The position numbers and the translations under genes are program-made. From Ulota crispa (taxonomy: Eukaryota > Streptophyta > Bryopsida > Orthotrichales > Orthotrichaceae): a stretch of 64,000 nt of DNA. Positions within the stretch are counted from its first letter, which is position 1; every line of letters begins with the position of its first letter. Positions 12,323 to 27,300 of this stretch are shown here, in pieces. Under the pieces are notes generated by a model. It was not told the DNA's origin and searched no databases. It saw only the letters and a list, made by a program, of their open reading frames with translations. The stretch is taken from the NCBI GenBank assembly GCA_963920765.1, contig OY987248.1, positions 19,316,539 through 19,380,538 on the forward strand, read 5' to 3'.

Positions 12323-15300
12323 ATAGGGAATTACTATAGCGATACCCTAAATTGCTAATGGGACACCCCCTTTGAGCATGAAATTTGATAATTTAATGCT
12401 ATTTTTGATTTATTAAGTGGTCCATCATTCATTCAACCACAACATTGTCACCTCCTTGAAAGAAATCATGATAAGTACAAAAAAAATTCAAATATTATTG
12501 CACCAATACTATTTTTTGATATGTTTTTGCTTTATGTAACTCAAATATCTTATGTCTTTAGTTTGAAATTTAAGCACACCTATTTTTTTTCAATATAGCA
12601 TTAGAATGATAAAGGTGAAAAAAATCTTCTGATTCAAATTAAAAAATCAACAAAATTAGTATTAAAAATCAGATTTTCATTTTCATGCTTAGAGAGGGTG
12701 TCCTAAGGGTGTCCTATTAGCAATCTAGGGTGTCACTATAGTAATCTACATATATTGAAAATCAGATTTAACGATAACATAATGATATGTGGCATACAAT
12801 GCAAGGTATTCCAGGATGTGTTAAAATATAAGCATAACCCATGGCTATTTTATCATCAGGAAAATTCCAATGCCGTTGACTTGATCCAGTGTCATGGTTG
12901 TCTAAGAAAGTTACTGCTTTTTGGGGCCACCAACCTGTTCATAGAACAAGAGTGCTTAGAATAATTTTCAAAACTCAGCGTTAATACTTTCACAAAATAT
13001 GCAACTTTTAATAACCGTTTCATAACATTAACATATCATAATAATTTTAAGATTCTATACAATTTAATACACTTTTATTCAACATTTATATCTATTTTAA
13101 ACCAGCAACAAAACTGTTATGATTTGTAAAGCACATGTATTTTGAAAAGTTCAAGAATTAAAGAAGGAAATTGATATGTGCACAATGGGGGATTGATATT
13201 TGCACATCCCCGTAGGGGTAAATTTTAGATTTCTACCCATCAAAAAGCTGAATTTGAGAATTTGAATCCAGATTTGGACTAAGAGGCCATGTTTTAGTCT
13301 AGAACCATAAAAAATGTTGCAATTGAATAACACCCGGTGAAAAAACTTAACTGGGGGAAACTATTATTTTTTTTCTATTTGTAAAAAAAGGCAAGCTTTT
13401 TCATTGGGTGTTGTTCAATTGTAACATTTTTACGATTTTAGACTAAAATCATGGTCTCTATGTCCAAATCTGAATTCAAAATTCTCAGATTCAGCTTTTT
13501 GATGGTAGAAATCTAAAATCTACCCCCGGGGTGTGCTAATATCAACCCCGGTGTGCACATATCAGTTCCCTTTAAGAGTAAAACATTTTAAAGTTTCCAT
13601 ATAGGGTGTATGTAGTTAAGGTATAGTGGTGTTACATGTGTCTTCTTTGAAGCAATTCAATATCATACAAATCTAACATGTTTTATCAGCGAGCAAAAAA
13701 AAAAGTTTTCAATGTAGTTTAGCAAATTTTCCAATTTGTCAATCTAAGAATTGAAATCCTTGTATTGGTATGCTTACATTTCATACAAATTTAGCACATC
13801 AAATATCTTGCTAGCTCTCTCAATTAGGTTTGTTCTTTTGGTGTGACTCGTACAATTTGGTTTGTTTAACAATACATGCATATTGCAAAAACATAGAAAA
13901 AAAATCTTTAAAAATAAAAACAAAGTCCTAATCAAGTTGTTTTAACTAACACAACATGTATTGATCAACACAACTATTTTAGAAATGTCCATATCAAGAC
14001 ATTTAATTTAGCAGTACTGTATTGATTTGAGTCTCCTTTTTTTTTTATTGTTAGTAACTTAGTACTAAAAGTAGGAATATGTTGTTCTAAATTCTTATTT
14101 TATATGTGCAACTCAATGTATAAAGAGCTATAATTATGTCTTTTTAAGAGTACAAGGGTAAAAAACATCAGAAGCTTAAGGATTTGAAGATTTTCAGTAG
14201 ATTGTTTTTCTTTATTTGAAGAACACGATGCTTCAATGGCTTATAAAGTTCATCATATGATTATTTAACCCCTAAATGCCCAAGGCCTTTTTTGAGCTTC
14301 TTTCAAATTTACTCTAAACTGAACAAAAAGTCAACATTTTGATAAGTTATGTCGATTTTTTTAAACTTGTAACCGTACAAATTCAAACTAGATATGTTAA
14401 ATATCACATAGAAAAAGAAAACACAACAATATCACTTATGGATTAAAAGATTATAATGTTTAATCAAAAGGGTGTTAAAACTGCAAAAATGACTTCAAGT
14501 CTTTCCATCCTCTTTTCACGTATTAAATCTAAAATGTTGGTCACCACAAAATATTATGTTAAAGGACATAACATACGTAACTCCAATCCATTTATGGCTT
14601 TTCAAAATCTCTTTTGCTATTTTTTAAAATGAATTTCTAGTGTGAATTTTTCTCCCAGATCTAATTTGAGGCTCATTTCCAAGAGCTCTCAACACTAAAA
14701 AGTCAAGATTGCAATGGACACACTTGCACAAAATCTTGAATAGAGCATTCACAATCAATAATTTTCAAAATCAAGTTTTTGATGCTAAAACTAAAATTCA
14801 AAAAGAATAATTCTAAAATATAAAATACTAAAAATAAGAGCTTAGTTAGGTTTTATTGGACTCCAAAATATTGCCGGCACCAAAATGTGGTGCCTTGAGC
14901 ATTTAAGGGTTAAGGGAAAAAAACTACAACTATAATAGTCAAAATGTAAAATAACATACATTAGGGGTTTTTTAACTCAAATAGATGAATGAGTTGAAAT
15001 TTCATGGACGTAAAATTCATTTCTATGTGAAGGTGCTTTAAGTTTTGAGAACATGATAACAACTAAGATAAACATTAGTTGAAGCGGGCTACTTTTGTGA
15101 TAGAGTCTTTTCTGAGTTCAAAGTTTATATAAATATCTCAATGTAAATGCTTATCAAATTAAATTAATGTTATTTTTTTAATGAAATTGATCAAAAATTA
15201 AATAAAGTAAAATTGTTCTAATTTGGATGCTTGAAGTTTGAACAATTTGAAAGTAATATTCCTTGTCATATTGAATTTTGGGATCTTAACTCTAAATTAC

Positions 15301-18300
15301 ATTCAATTGTAACTATTAATTACATTATCAAAATTGGAACATAATTGCAAAGACGGCTATACACTTCTTTATTTTAAATAGTTGAATGTTATAATCCTTC
15401 TTAAACTATATTGTAGAATCAATTCATTCACATTTTTTTCATTTTTTTTAATGATAATATGTGAAAATCTTGTAGATTAAAAAGACGTTCAATTTCATAG
15501 TAAAGAACACCATATTCATTAATTTGGGAAAAACGGGTCATTTTGGGACTTTGAGATTTTGATATGAAGGTTTTAGATGGCCTCCTAAAACCTATACAAG
15601 TCCTCACTTGAGAGGAGGAATTTGTGAGGGAAAAAATCTTACTGGCTCAAATTGAATCTGATACCTTTGAATCTAGTTTAAAAGTGACTTGTTGGGTTTA
15701 AGGTGAAGTACAAAGTGAGACACCTATTTTTCCCAAATTAACAAATATGATGTTAAAGGCTTTTGATAATATTGTTTACATCACTTCATTTGTACTAAAA
15801 TTACATATAATTAAGAATTTTTGAAAAATCACACTATTCAAATTGGTTGGTTGTCAACTGCATCAATTCTAAACCAAAAAATATCACATTCAATTAAATG
15901 GGATGTATAGTTCAGTCGTGCTATAATATACAAAAACTTAAATTTAGATAACATTGTTCATCAATATATGTATAAACAAATAATGTAGAAGTATAACACT
16001 TCTAAATTATGTTATTTTTACATACGTTGTAATTATTGATTGTATATCTTACTTTGTCAGATTGACCTCCTAAATATACTAATGCAAAGGAATAGTATTG
16101 TTCTGGACATTATTAGATAATATCTAATACATAGTGTTATAGCATATTTTTTTGGATAATGTGTTATATTAAACATTCACACATGGAATAATATATCATG
16201 TATTGTAAGCAATATGATAACATTAAACTTTTGTCACAGGATTTGATATAATTAATTTTTGTAAATAATATAATATGATAGTATGTATTGTGCATAATGC
16301 ACAATACTATGATGAATTATACAGCTACGTAACTTGCATGGTATGGTAATGTAATATAATAAATAAAGTTATAATATTTATTAGTGTAATATACATATAG
16401 TCATTTTGTATAGTGCAAGTCCCTTTTATACTAAATTGGGTGAATAATGTCTAATCAGTGTGAAGAAATGGCGTGCATCATGCTTTTGTTTACCAAAAAG
16501 GGTTGTGAGTTATGATTGCACCCTTGTGCCATTCTCCAATTAGAAACTTGTTGACATAGCCTTTGTAATGCACTATCTTTCACACATATATGTACTCTAA
16601 TTGACGTATGTGCTAGCAAGATCTCTTCTTATTTTGGGCATTCAAGTCACTCTTAGAGATAGTATTTAAATACTCTAACCCATAATACATTGAATCAACT
16701 TAAATTAGTGTTATTTACCATATTGATGCACCTTGCAAATACACCACTTTCTTCAATTGGTGTGGGTAGCAAATTTCAAAAGAGCTTGTGTAGTAATATC
16801 TATACTACTAAGTGGGAGCCTAACCCTCATTGACTCCGCGCCCTTTTCCAGAACCTTCTAGAACTTTTTGGAGTAAGTTGAAGTAGTACAGAAGCCCTAG
16901 ATATAGAACACCAAGCACCTTCCAACTATGTCTTCCAAAACCTTCTAGAACTTCTTGGTAGAAGTTGAAACAATAAAGGATGTCCCAAATATAAAACACC
17001 AAACGCTCTCCAACCATGTGCCAAAAATTCAACAAAAGACCAACCGCCTCCTAATAAAGTATTTAATAATAGCATTGTGATGAAGGCAATCACTATTTTT
17101 GGTTTCAAAAAAGGACCAAAATGACAATGCATCAAGGTTAGATTTTGAACCAATTATGAGATATTGATTTTCTATGAAGTACATGATAACTAGATTCTAG
17201 ACCAATTGATTTGTAAGATATTAATTTTTTGTAAAATTAAATGTTGCATTATCCATACATGTCCAACTCACGCAAAACGTGTGCATGTATACTAGTGGTG
17301 TATAATTACAAAACAAACTAAATTGCAACATACATTATCCTGGTTTAGTTAATAGTGATAGAACAAATTTAACAATAGCACTGTATTCTACGTGGCTTAT
17401 AGTGCTATTGTGTAGTATCAAATGTTTAGAGCTTGACATGGTTTAATTCTAATCATATTAATAACCATCAAATTTTGTCACTATTTTTGATAAGTATGTG
17501 CAACTCAGATTTTACCTAATATAAATGATTAATTTAAGCCCACTTATAAATAGCCAAGACATAAAAAAATTGCATTTCTAATGCAAAATAATAAAAAATC
17601 AACAATGGTGACAAAATTGACTAATATTGAAAAATAATGTAATTATGAAAACAACACCGTGTATTTGGAATTCACGTAGAGTTAAAATAAAAGTTAATGA
17701 AAAGGATAGTGTACAAGCATATATCACCAATAAGTCCGGGAGCTTTGCCACTTGCATCTTGTAACCGCCAAAGTTGGCCTTGTACAGCTGCTTGCAAAAT
17801 ACCTTTGGTAGTGAAGTCAAATGCACATGCTCGACCACCCGTTCCATCAATCCAATCACACAGCCTTTGCCGATGCAAGTCTATCACAAAACATCCCCTT
17901 TTACAAATCTATTTGTTGTACTTTTATTGTTATTCTAATTTTGGTAAACTTTGGTTTTGATTATAATTGCTAACATAAATTTTAAAACTCATATCACTTA
18001 TAAAAGTAGTATTTAACAAATCACGTAAAACCTAATCATACTACTAAAATCATAGCAATCCCATATTACCACATCTTCACCCCTATAACATCACATTTTC
18101 AATCTCTGTGATATTATCACATAGATACATTCAAAAACTTATTCCAATTTTTATTTTGCATTTTATATAACATATGAAAATTAATGATAGATACATAGTA
18201 TAGCAAGCACCAATTGCTAATCACATCACTAAAATCACAAGAAATTATGTAATATCACATCTTGTCCCTTGTAATATCACATATCTAAGACTTATTGAGA

Positions 18301-21300
18301 TATTTACTTTGCAATCTATCTAACATGTGAAAATCTTAATGAAATTTTAATGATGAATGAGTGGCATAGAAAGCCTAAATTGCTAATATAATAGCTAATT
18401 TCTCTGAAGTTTTGTTAGTCTACTGCCAGTGACAGGGTAGTGTAATATAAGTTGGTATTTATTGCAAAGGCTAGGTTAGTAAGCAACAAGATAATTCCAA
18501 AGAAGAGTGTTTACAAAATTTGGTGCCAATTTTTCTTTTTTTATATCACTAACACCATTTGTAGGAGTTGAGAACTTTTTCTTTTCTTTTTTTCTTTTTT
18601 TTGTATAATCGTTTGAAAAAAAATATTACCTATCCACAAGGCCTTAACATTTGCAAAATAATTTTACTTGACTAAATCATAGCAACCTCACCAAAAAAAT
18701 CTACTCATTGTTAGACAACTGATTTTTCACCAATATTAAGACCAGGCACGTATTCTAAAAGTAGAAAAATGCAAACAACATGTATTAAAATTTGGGGTGT
18801 AGATTTTTTCTTGACCCTAATTATAGTTTTTTGTCATGAGCAAATTTGCAGTTATGAGTATGTCACAATATTTAATGCACATCAAAAACTTTTTGGAAAA
18901 CTGGTTTTCTAATTTGAAAGTGCTTCCTTCTAAGCTTCATGATGTACATTCAATAATCTCAAAATATTGTAATCTTAAAATTTTACAATAGTACAATATC
19001 AAAGTGTCTTGTATAATGGAGATAGATTGGTGATATACTAGTGACAAATTGATGGTAGATTGGTAATAGATTGAGATAGATTGATAATAAGTTGGAAGTA
19101 GATTGGTGGTAGAGTGGTGGTGAACTCATAATGGCTTCACAAGTCTTTTAGACTTAGAAAAATCTTCAAATTATTTTTACTACAACTTTTTTTTGCTTGA
19201 TAAACCTAAAATAACATCACCTTATATCTTCTATTCTCATTATCTAGAATTGAATTTTTTGAAGAATTGATTAGATGGAAAACATTTGAGGTCAAGTTCT
19301 AGTTGTATGTCCCAAACTTTATATGTTGCTTTGAAATATTCAATTTTTTCTTTAAAGTCAAACGTATTCTTTTTGATACAAGTGTTTGGTAACTTGTCTC
19401 TTATTACTATAATATTTAGTGTATATTATCAATTTATCATCCAACAAATCCAGTGACCAATTGAAATGCTAGCTTGGCTAGAAGCATTGAAGATAGGATA
19501 CTTGTGTGGTGTAATAGCCTAACTTGCATGATATATTTGTTTTATTTAATCTATAATTTAATGATATAATTACATGATGATAAAGTGTGTGACAATTTGA
19601 CAAGTCAATCAGATATATTTGTTGTGGTGAGAGCATTTGCATTGTTACACACTTAAGGTTTGACACACTCAATATTTGGATGATAAGTGCTCCTTTCAAA
19701 ATGTTTTCTTGACACTTGAACTAAAATGGACCTTGAAGTCAATACTCATCATAAGTTTAGTGAGCTTTATCCTATACTCCACTTGATAATTGGTCAATTT
19801 ACTATTTGCAAAACACATTTGAAGAGCAAGGTGGGGGACAAATAATATAAAGAACTCTCTAAAAATAAATGCAAATATTTGGCTCATCAGTGATTACATG
19901 TAAGGGTGCAGATGCTCTTAGTGTCTCATAAGAGCCATTGAACGTTGATACTCTCATTCTTCTATTACCACTAAGATGTTGTCTTTCATACTGTTGTAAA
20001 ATCTCCCTTGAGTCAAATACTTGTACCCTTTGTGTCTTTCACCCCTTTTTTTCTTGGGTTTGGGCAGAAAGCCAGATTGACTATGTTATATTTTGAACTA
20101 TTGCCCACATGGGCAGTACTTCATATCCATCAATGAATTGTTGTGGCGATAGTGGATTGTAGATATGGTGAATCTGGCATAGTGTGCTAAAAATTGGTGA
20201 CAATTTTTAGCACTACATGAATTCTTTTTGTGCTGAAGTGGCTATATTGCTCAAATTTGTTGAGTTCTCCAAGCACTAGAGATAATTCTATTCAAGCAAA
20301 AAGGGCAAAATTGCTAAAAAGAATGGTGTCATCTAGCACTTGGTAGATTTTTTGTAAGAAAATGAACAATGTAGTTCCATATTTGCACATGTTAGAATAT
20401 CTAAGAATATAAAATTTCATTCATGGAGGCGAGGTTGTCCTATAACTTGTAGCAGTTTGGCGCTTGAAGTAAAACAAGAGATGCTGCATGATCTCTAAAG
20501 GTGGCAATGACTATAGCCAATGTTGAAGCTTTCTGGCCAAGCCCTTAAAACCCTAAGTTGTTGTCTGGCTACTTTTATTTTACTTTCTTTATTTTTCCCT
20601 TATGTTTTTTTGCCTGCTTTTTTCAAATCGTGCTTTCTGGCCCCATGGTGCCAAAAAAAAAAGATGGTGTCTTTGTTTCGTTACTTTCATGCTGGTGAAA
20701 TCAGTGTTCATGGAGAAGTTTTAGCTTCGTCACCTAAAATCGAGCTAAAATTGAGCATTCCCTAGTTTCAGCCAGGTTTACAATAGCATGGACCGGTTAT
20801 TTTCTATGAAGCTTCTATAAATGTGCTACAATTTACTATAATTATATTTTTTGAAAAATCAACCGCTTTTTTATCAGGTAGTTTCAAGTTTCAACAGCTT
20901 TTTTTTGCAGTTTCAAGCAACTGACACTACACTAACTAGTGATTCTCCCCAAACATTGGGTGGAACAATTCATCACAAATAGTGAAACTAAATTTATAAA
21001 TGAACGATTTCAAACTCAACAACCTAAACATTTTTGTTCAGCTTTTACAAAAGAGTCAAAACCATAGAACAAATAGAAACAAAATAAAAAAATTGCTTCG
21101 GCCTCCTATGGTGGAACTGATTTTTTCACGTACCGATCATTTTATGTATGTATTCTAGTTTTTGCAGTATTCAAGTTTTTCATCAAATTTACAGTGAAAC
21201 CAACGAAACAATTCTATAAGGTCAAATTTCATAATAAATCCAATAAGTGTTTTAAAAAAATTATGTTTTTCTTGAAACATAGTAATATCACTTGACTTGA

Positions 21301-24300
21301 TGCATGCCTCTTGAATTTCAATATCTTTTGCGGTCGGGGAATGCTATTTCATGAGTGGGGATCTATGAGCCATGAGCCATGCGCAAGGATTTTATGTCAA
21401 AAAAAAAAAATCACCTATAATTGTGTACATAGGGCCCTATAATTGTGCATTTTAAGTTATCATTCCTTGAAAAACTAGTTATTTTTTTAGTTATTCCATT
21501 AATTTGAGTTGAAAATCTATTATTGCTCATAGAATCTTCAATCCTAACTCATGGCTCACCATTTTATGCTCACCAAATAGCATTGTCTTGTACAAGTTTA
21601 CCCCATAGATCATTTGTACTACTAAGTGGGAACATAACCCTCACTGACTCCATGCCCTTTTCTAGAACCTTCTAGAACTTTTTGGTGAAAATGAAGCAAG
21701 AAAACATGGTTTAGATATAGAACACCTAGCACCCTTCATCCATGTCATTTTCCAATATTTTCTAGAATTCTTCTTTGGAAGTTGAAACAATAAAGGATGT
21801 CCCAAATATAAAACACCAAATGTCCTCCAACCATGATTTAGAAAACCAACAAAATGCCAATTACCCCTAGAAAAATATTAAAAGTAGCATTGTGATGAAG
21901 GCAATTGTTATTTTTGGTTTTCGATAAGGAATAAAATGATAGTCAATCAAGGTTAGATTTTGAACTAGTTGTGAGATATTGATTTCCTATGAAGTACATG
22001 ATCAAGCTTAGATTCTAAACCAATTAATTAGTGAGACATTGATTTTTTGTAAAGTTGAATGTTGCATTATCCATACATATCCAACTCATGCAAAGCGTGT
22101 GCCTATATACTAGTGTATCTATCTACCTCTCAATTTATTGCATGGATATCTTTTTACCATGATCCTATTATTGATTGGATAAATAAACCTACGTGGGTAA
22201 AAACTTGCGCAGGTAAAATCTTGCATGGGTATGTCTATATATAAAAATGAATAATGTTGGCAATCCTTTTACTGCAATACTTTTACTAAGTGGGTAAAAT
22301 TTTGAGTGGGTATATAAAAATATATGATGGACAATTCTTTTACCGCACGGGTAAAAACATGAGTGCATAAAAACATCCAATTGTAAAAACTTATGTGGGT
22401 GAAAATTTGCATGGATAAAAATCTCCGTGGGTAAAAACAAAAAAACAAAAACATAAAAAAGTTGTGTGGATAATTATTGTGTGGGTAAAAAAATGTGTGG
22501 CCAAAATATATATAATATTTTTTTGTGTGAGAAAACAGAGACGTTCCTTTTACTATGTGGGTAAAATACTTTGTAGGTATAAAACAAAATTGTTCCACTG
22601 TAAGGAAATGTTTTGTAAACAAAAACAAATGTTTTACTTGCATGAGTCAAGTTTGAAATTGGAGTGCGGAGATAATATTGAAAAAAAATTCCTGCTAGGA
22701 AAATATTTTGTATAATTGGACTGAAATTAATTTAGGTCCCGTCACACAAACAGGTGCCTATACTAGTTGGTCTATAATACCATAAAATGGTCGTATTCAC
22801 GTACGCTTCTTTATTCTTTTTATTAAACAAGAAACAAAAAATCATGTGTGCTGGTTTTCTTCATCTTTAAAATAGGTTTCTAATAGTTTTGACCATTCTC
22901 ACCACAATCTATGCATTGCGGTTGTCAACAGATGTTCTAAAAACAGGCAAATCATATTCACCTTGAAATTCTTGTGGAAAATGAAATTAACATTCATGAT
23001 ATAACTGAATACAGCTTATAGCTTTAAACCATTCTATGAAAATTATAAAACCATAATAGAGATTGAAAAATCTTAAAACGTATAATATGATACATATGTT
23101 ATTCAAATATAATTTCAGATAAAAACTGTTACAATACAAACATACAGAAGATGCACCTTGATTTTCAATAAGAAAAGCGCCCAAGTATGTCATTGTAGTC
23201 CAAATCTCTCCAATTGCAAATGTTGGGCTAGTGCGCTCACAATACCTTCATGTAGAGTTCGTTTAGTCAAATCAAATTTATAATGTGTTGTTGATTAAAA
23301 AATGATTAGCTAAATAGATTTATCAGCAGTATAGTCTCAGAGAGCAAGAGCTTGTTTTAATTTAATCTCATTGGGTAAGCTTCTAGTTCGACGACTATTG
23401 ACATCTATGTATTACACTGAATAGTGCATGTAGGTTGCCCCACAGTAATTTCTCAAACATTTACACTATATAATACTTACCAATATTATAATAATTTTCA
23501 TCAATACTTATTGCAATAAACTAATTTTAACAACAATAAGGACTTGAAAATAGCAATGACGTTGCAAAAAAAACAAACTAGTAACATCAAGGTCATAAAT
23601 CATATGAAATCCTAGTATTTAAAATCTCATGCGTCTCCAAGTGATCAAACAATAAGTCATGAGGTGACTTTCAAGGTAAGGCAACCTATTTATTAAGGCA
23701 ATCTAAATACAATATTTAATGTAGATAATTATAAATTTCACCTATGTTGGAAAAGCTGCTATCAATTCAGCAAAGTCTATTGATATTTCCAATCTAATTA
23801 GATCAAAAGTATTAACAATGAAGATTGAAACCCAAACCTAGTTTTTCTTACGATTGTAAATACGCTTGTGGAATTGAAGCATGAAATTCAGTTGGGAACA
23901 AAAAGATGTTCCCTCAAATCCTTTTGTATAGTCAAATTTTTATCAAATTAAAAACCAATTCCATTCTTTGTAATCTAAGAAAGAGGGACAAAAGGGTTAC
24001 AATTTGAGGCCATGCAATGTTCACTAACACCTTTTTGATTTTGGATTGATATTTAAAATTTGAAAGCGTTCAACCCAGAGGACTAAGAGTGTCCTCATAT
24101 AATTTCACAAGCCTCTTTGAGGTATTGGATCTCATTTTTTAAACTTTGTATTAAACTACAATTATCAAGACATCTAAGTGGTTTATGCAATTGGAGTAGT
24201 GGTAGGGCAAGCTAAACATTGTCCATGTGTCTTAGGAGCTTGAATTGGGTGAAACACCATACAAGGCAAGATGGCAAGCAGCCTCTTACATGTTGCAAGT

Positions 24301-27300
24301 AGTCAATACTTGTTGCAAGCTTTCTTGAGTATTTTGTGGTGGTTGGAGATTGGTCGATAAGGGTTCAAGCATGTTTTAAACCTTTGTTGTGGCAACCTTC
24401 ATCAATTGAGCCAGTTATTGTTTTTTGTGCAATAACAATTGAAAGCCTTAAAATTTAATTTCCAGAGAAGCACAATTACCAATCATTTATACATGTGTAT
24501 ATTCACATCTAATCTTGCTATTCACAAAATTTAAGGTGAAATAGGGGCTTTTAGAATTTTGAAAGAGTCAACAAAAATAAAATACTTGCCAAAAAATGAG
24601 GTTTTACCATCACATTTTGTTTTATCAAATGCTATAATCTCCCATCCCCCAGGGTTGATTGTTCCCAAATTTTGTAAGCCATTTCCTAAGTAGGTTTTCC
24701 ATTTTTTTTAATGGTTACATTTTGTGAATCATCCAAATGATTGAAATATGATGCATCAAAGTTGTAAGTCTCCCTTAACCCTAATTTTGGTGAAAACGAC
24801 TTGCGCGCGTGGAGATTAAGGAGGAACTTCAAAAATTTGAAACTGTAATTTCAAAAAAATACAGAAGCAAAAATACTGAATGTGAATGCACAAAACTAAT
24901 GAATATCAATGTGCTTTTACAAGCTAATAAAATGATACGTAGAAAGTAAGAGGTCATAGAAAAGCTTGATTAATTAACGAATATCCCATAGGTGTGTAAT
25001 TTGGTAATCACATTTATGGTTAAAGTTTATTACATGAGCAATTTATGACACGAAACTTACAAACCACAGTATTGTGAGCCATAGCCTTTTGCATAATCAA
25101 ATCTCCATCCATCAAAGCCAACTTCTGCTCTCATCCAGTTCATCCAATCTGTAAGTTCATCTTGAACTTGCTTGTTTGTATGGTCTAAATCTGGTGCAGC
25201 AGCATAGCATTCTCCTGTATCATGTTTTCCTTGTCCACCACTTTCGTAAGTGTCATTATCAACTACCTGTTTTTCCATGAATATATTTCCTGTTTTAGCT
25301 TTTAATAATAAAATTTTGTGAGCGGAAATCAATGCAATCGTATGTAATGTAGATAAATAATCATACACAAATGGTTGATAAAATTCAACCTGAGAAATTT
25401 GAAAGAAAAAATTTCTCTGAATTTTACTTTGGTTTGTTTAAAGCAATCCGAGTACTTCATAAAGTTGCGAAAAAAAGAAACGAATGCCTTTAGTTTCAAA
25501 TGACCACTCTAGAAGTTTCTTTAGATGCTAAGGTTTCATTAGTTGCAAATTAGTGCAATATGAAATTGGTAGACATACAGTCATAGGATTGTCAAATGTA
25601 TTGTCTAAGCAATCATATATTTTCTAACATCGAAATATCAGCATCTACAATTGGCTATTTCAAAATTGGGTTAGCTTCATATTTCTACATCAGTTAAGTT
25701 ATATCAATTTGATAGAATTTTCTTTTTTTTTTCTCCAAGTTTGTGAAGTATATATTACAAACTTCTAATCATCATTTCATTAACCAACAGATATAGAACA
25801 ATTTGAATGACTCGTGAGTGCTTCTAAAAATACCAAGTATCGTCAAGGTTTTGTTGTCTCTTTTAATCCTTAAATGCCCATAGGGCATAGCATATATGTT
25901 GATGAATAATTGTCATTTGCTGCCAATAAAAAAGTTTAATTTGGGATCTCAAGTAGCCCACTAGAACCGCATTGATCTATTCTCCAGCTTTTTTGTTGGT
26001 CTCAAATGTAATAGAGGTGTGGATCCATTCCAAATACAAGGAAAATATCCCGTATTGTACTAGTCGGAGCAGCACGCTCAGATGTTTGGGGGTTAAGATC
26101 AAGTCCCACATGCCAAATGCATTGAACAAGGTTTACCATTCAAAATTTCAAACCCACCATAAGAGTGACGTTGTAAGACCTATATACTTGCTAGATTGAG
26201 GATGCTCTAAGAGCACCAAAATGTGTCGTCATGGGCAATCAGAAATTAAAAACGATTCACCAAGCTTAAAAACTTAAGTTATATAATTGATAAAAAGTAC
26301 GCAAGAACTTGAGAATTCCCTAGGGAACCAAGGAACTCACACAAGGTCCGGGAAGAACCGACCGCTAGTTCATTGCTAGCCAATCAAAATGAGAAAAAAT
26401 CATTTGCAATTTATAAACTTCGATTAAAAATTGGTCAAAATGAAAAAAAAAAAAAAAAACTTATAGTATGAAATAGAGAAAATAACCAATAGAGCTACTT
26501 GATAAACTGGTTCAGTACATGAATTGAAGGAAATCTACCAAAAAAAATCTCAAATATTTCCCGGGCCCTGAACTCACACCGAACTCACAAGAGGGTGTGT
26601 GTACAGCTTAGCCTTACCGCCCATGCCCCCCATGCTAGCCTGTTGTCAGGGACTCCACCTTCGAAGATGTTCCAATGACCCTGAATGTCTTGTTTGCCAG
26701 CTGTACGGTGGTTGATGACAATATCAGCAATTCCAGAGATTCCATGTTTGTGTAAAACATCCAGGAGATTTCTTAGATCTATCCCTTTTCCATAAGTTGA
26801 TGCGTCCAGATTATAGAGTTGACCTGGCAGATAACCTTTTGGAAATCAAGCAAGCAAAGTCTATTAATAATTCCGGATTGTTTAATTGACATGCGAACCA
26901 CATACAGAGAGACATTAGAGGAAAAATGAGCTCAAGAGAAGGCCTCTGTAGGAAGTGGTTGGAGGGGTCAAAAGTATTTAAATGTAATGTCCTTTTTCAA
27001 ATAAAAAGAGACTAATATCCTATATCCACTTACAAGTACTTCGTGAGAGTAATTTTTTTTACAATATCATATGCTCTTTGTTTGATGAGTGTCCTTGCTT
27101 GATTGGAAATTCTAATCCTAGTTTATTCTTGTATCCCACTAAAGGTCCTTGCATTTGTCATTGTCATGTTATAATATTGTTTTCCATCATCAATCCTTTT
27201 GTTATGTACCATGGTACATTTGAGTACTTCACTCAAGGTAAAGACACTTGTGTAGGTACCTTACCTATGCTTCTCCTACCTCAATAAATAGAGTGGTTTG

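Noticed and set aside
12755-12964. Plus-strand open frame near 12.8 kb
   Set aside because: It is the antisense of alpha-amylase exon 7, which encodes the FLDNHDT region on the minus strand.
25061-25266. Amylase exons as an isolated pseudogene fragment
   Set aside because: At first the junction to the next exon seemed out of phase. Using the strong GTAAGT donor at 25060 restores phase, giving [11 protein letters not shown] across the join.
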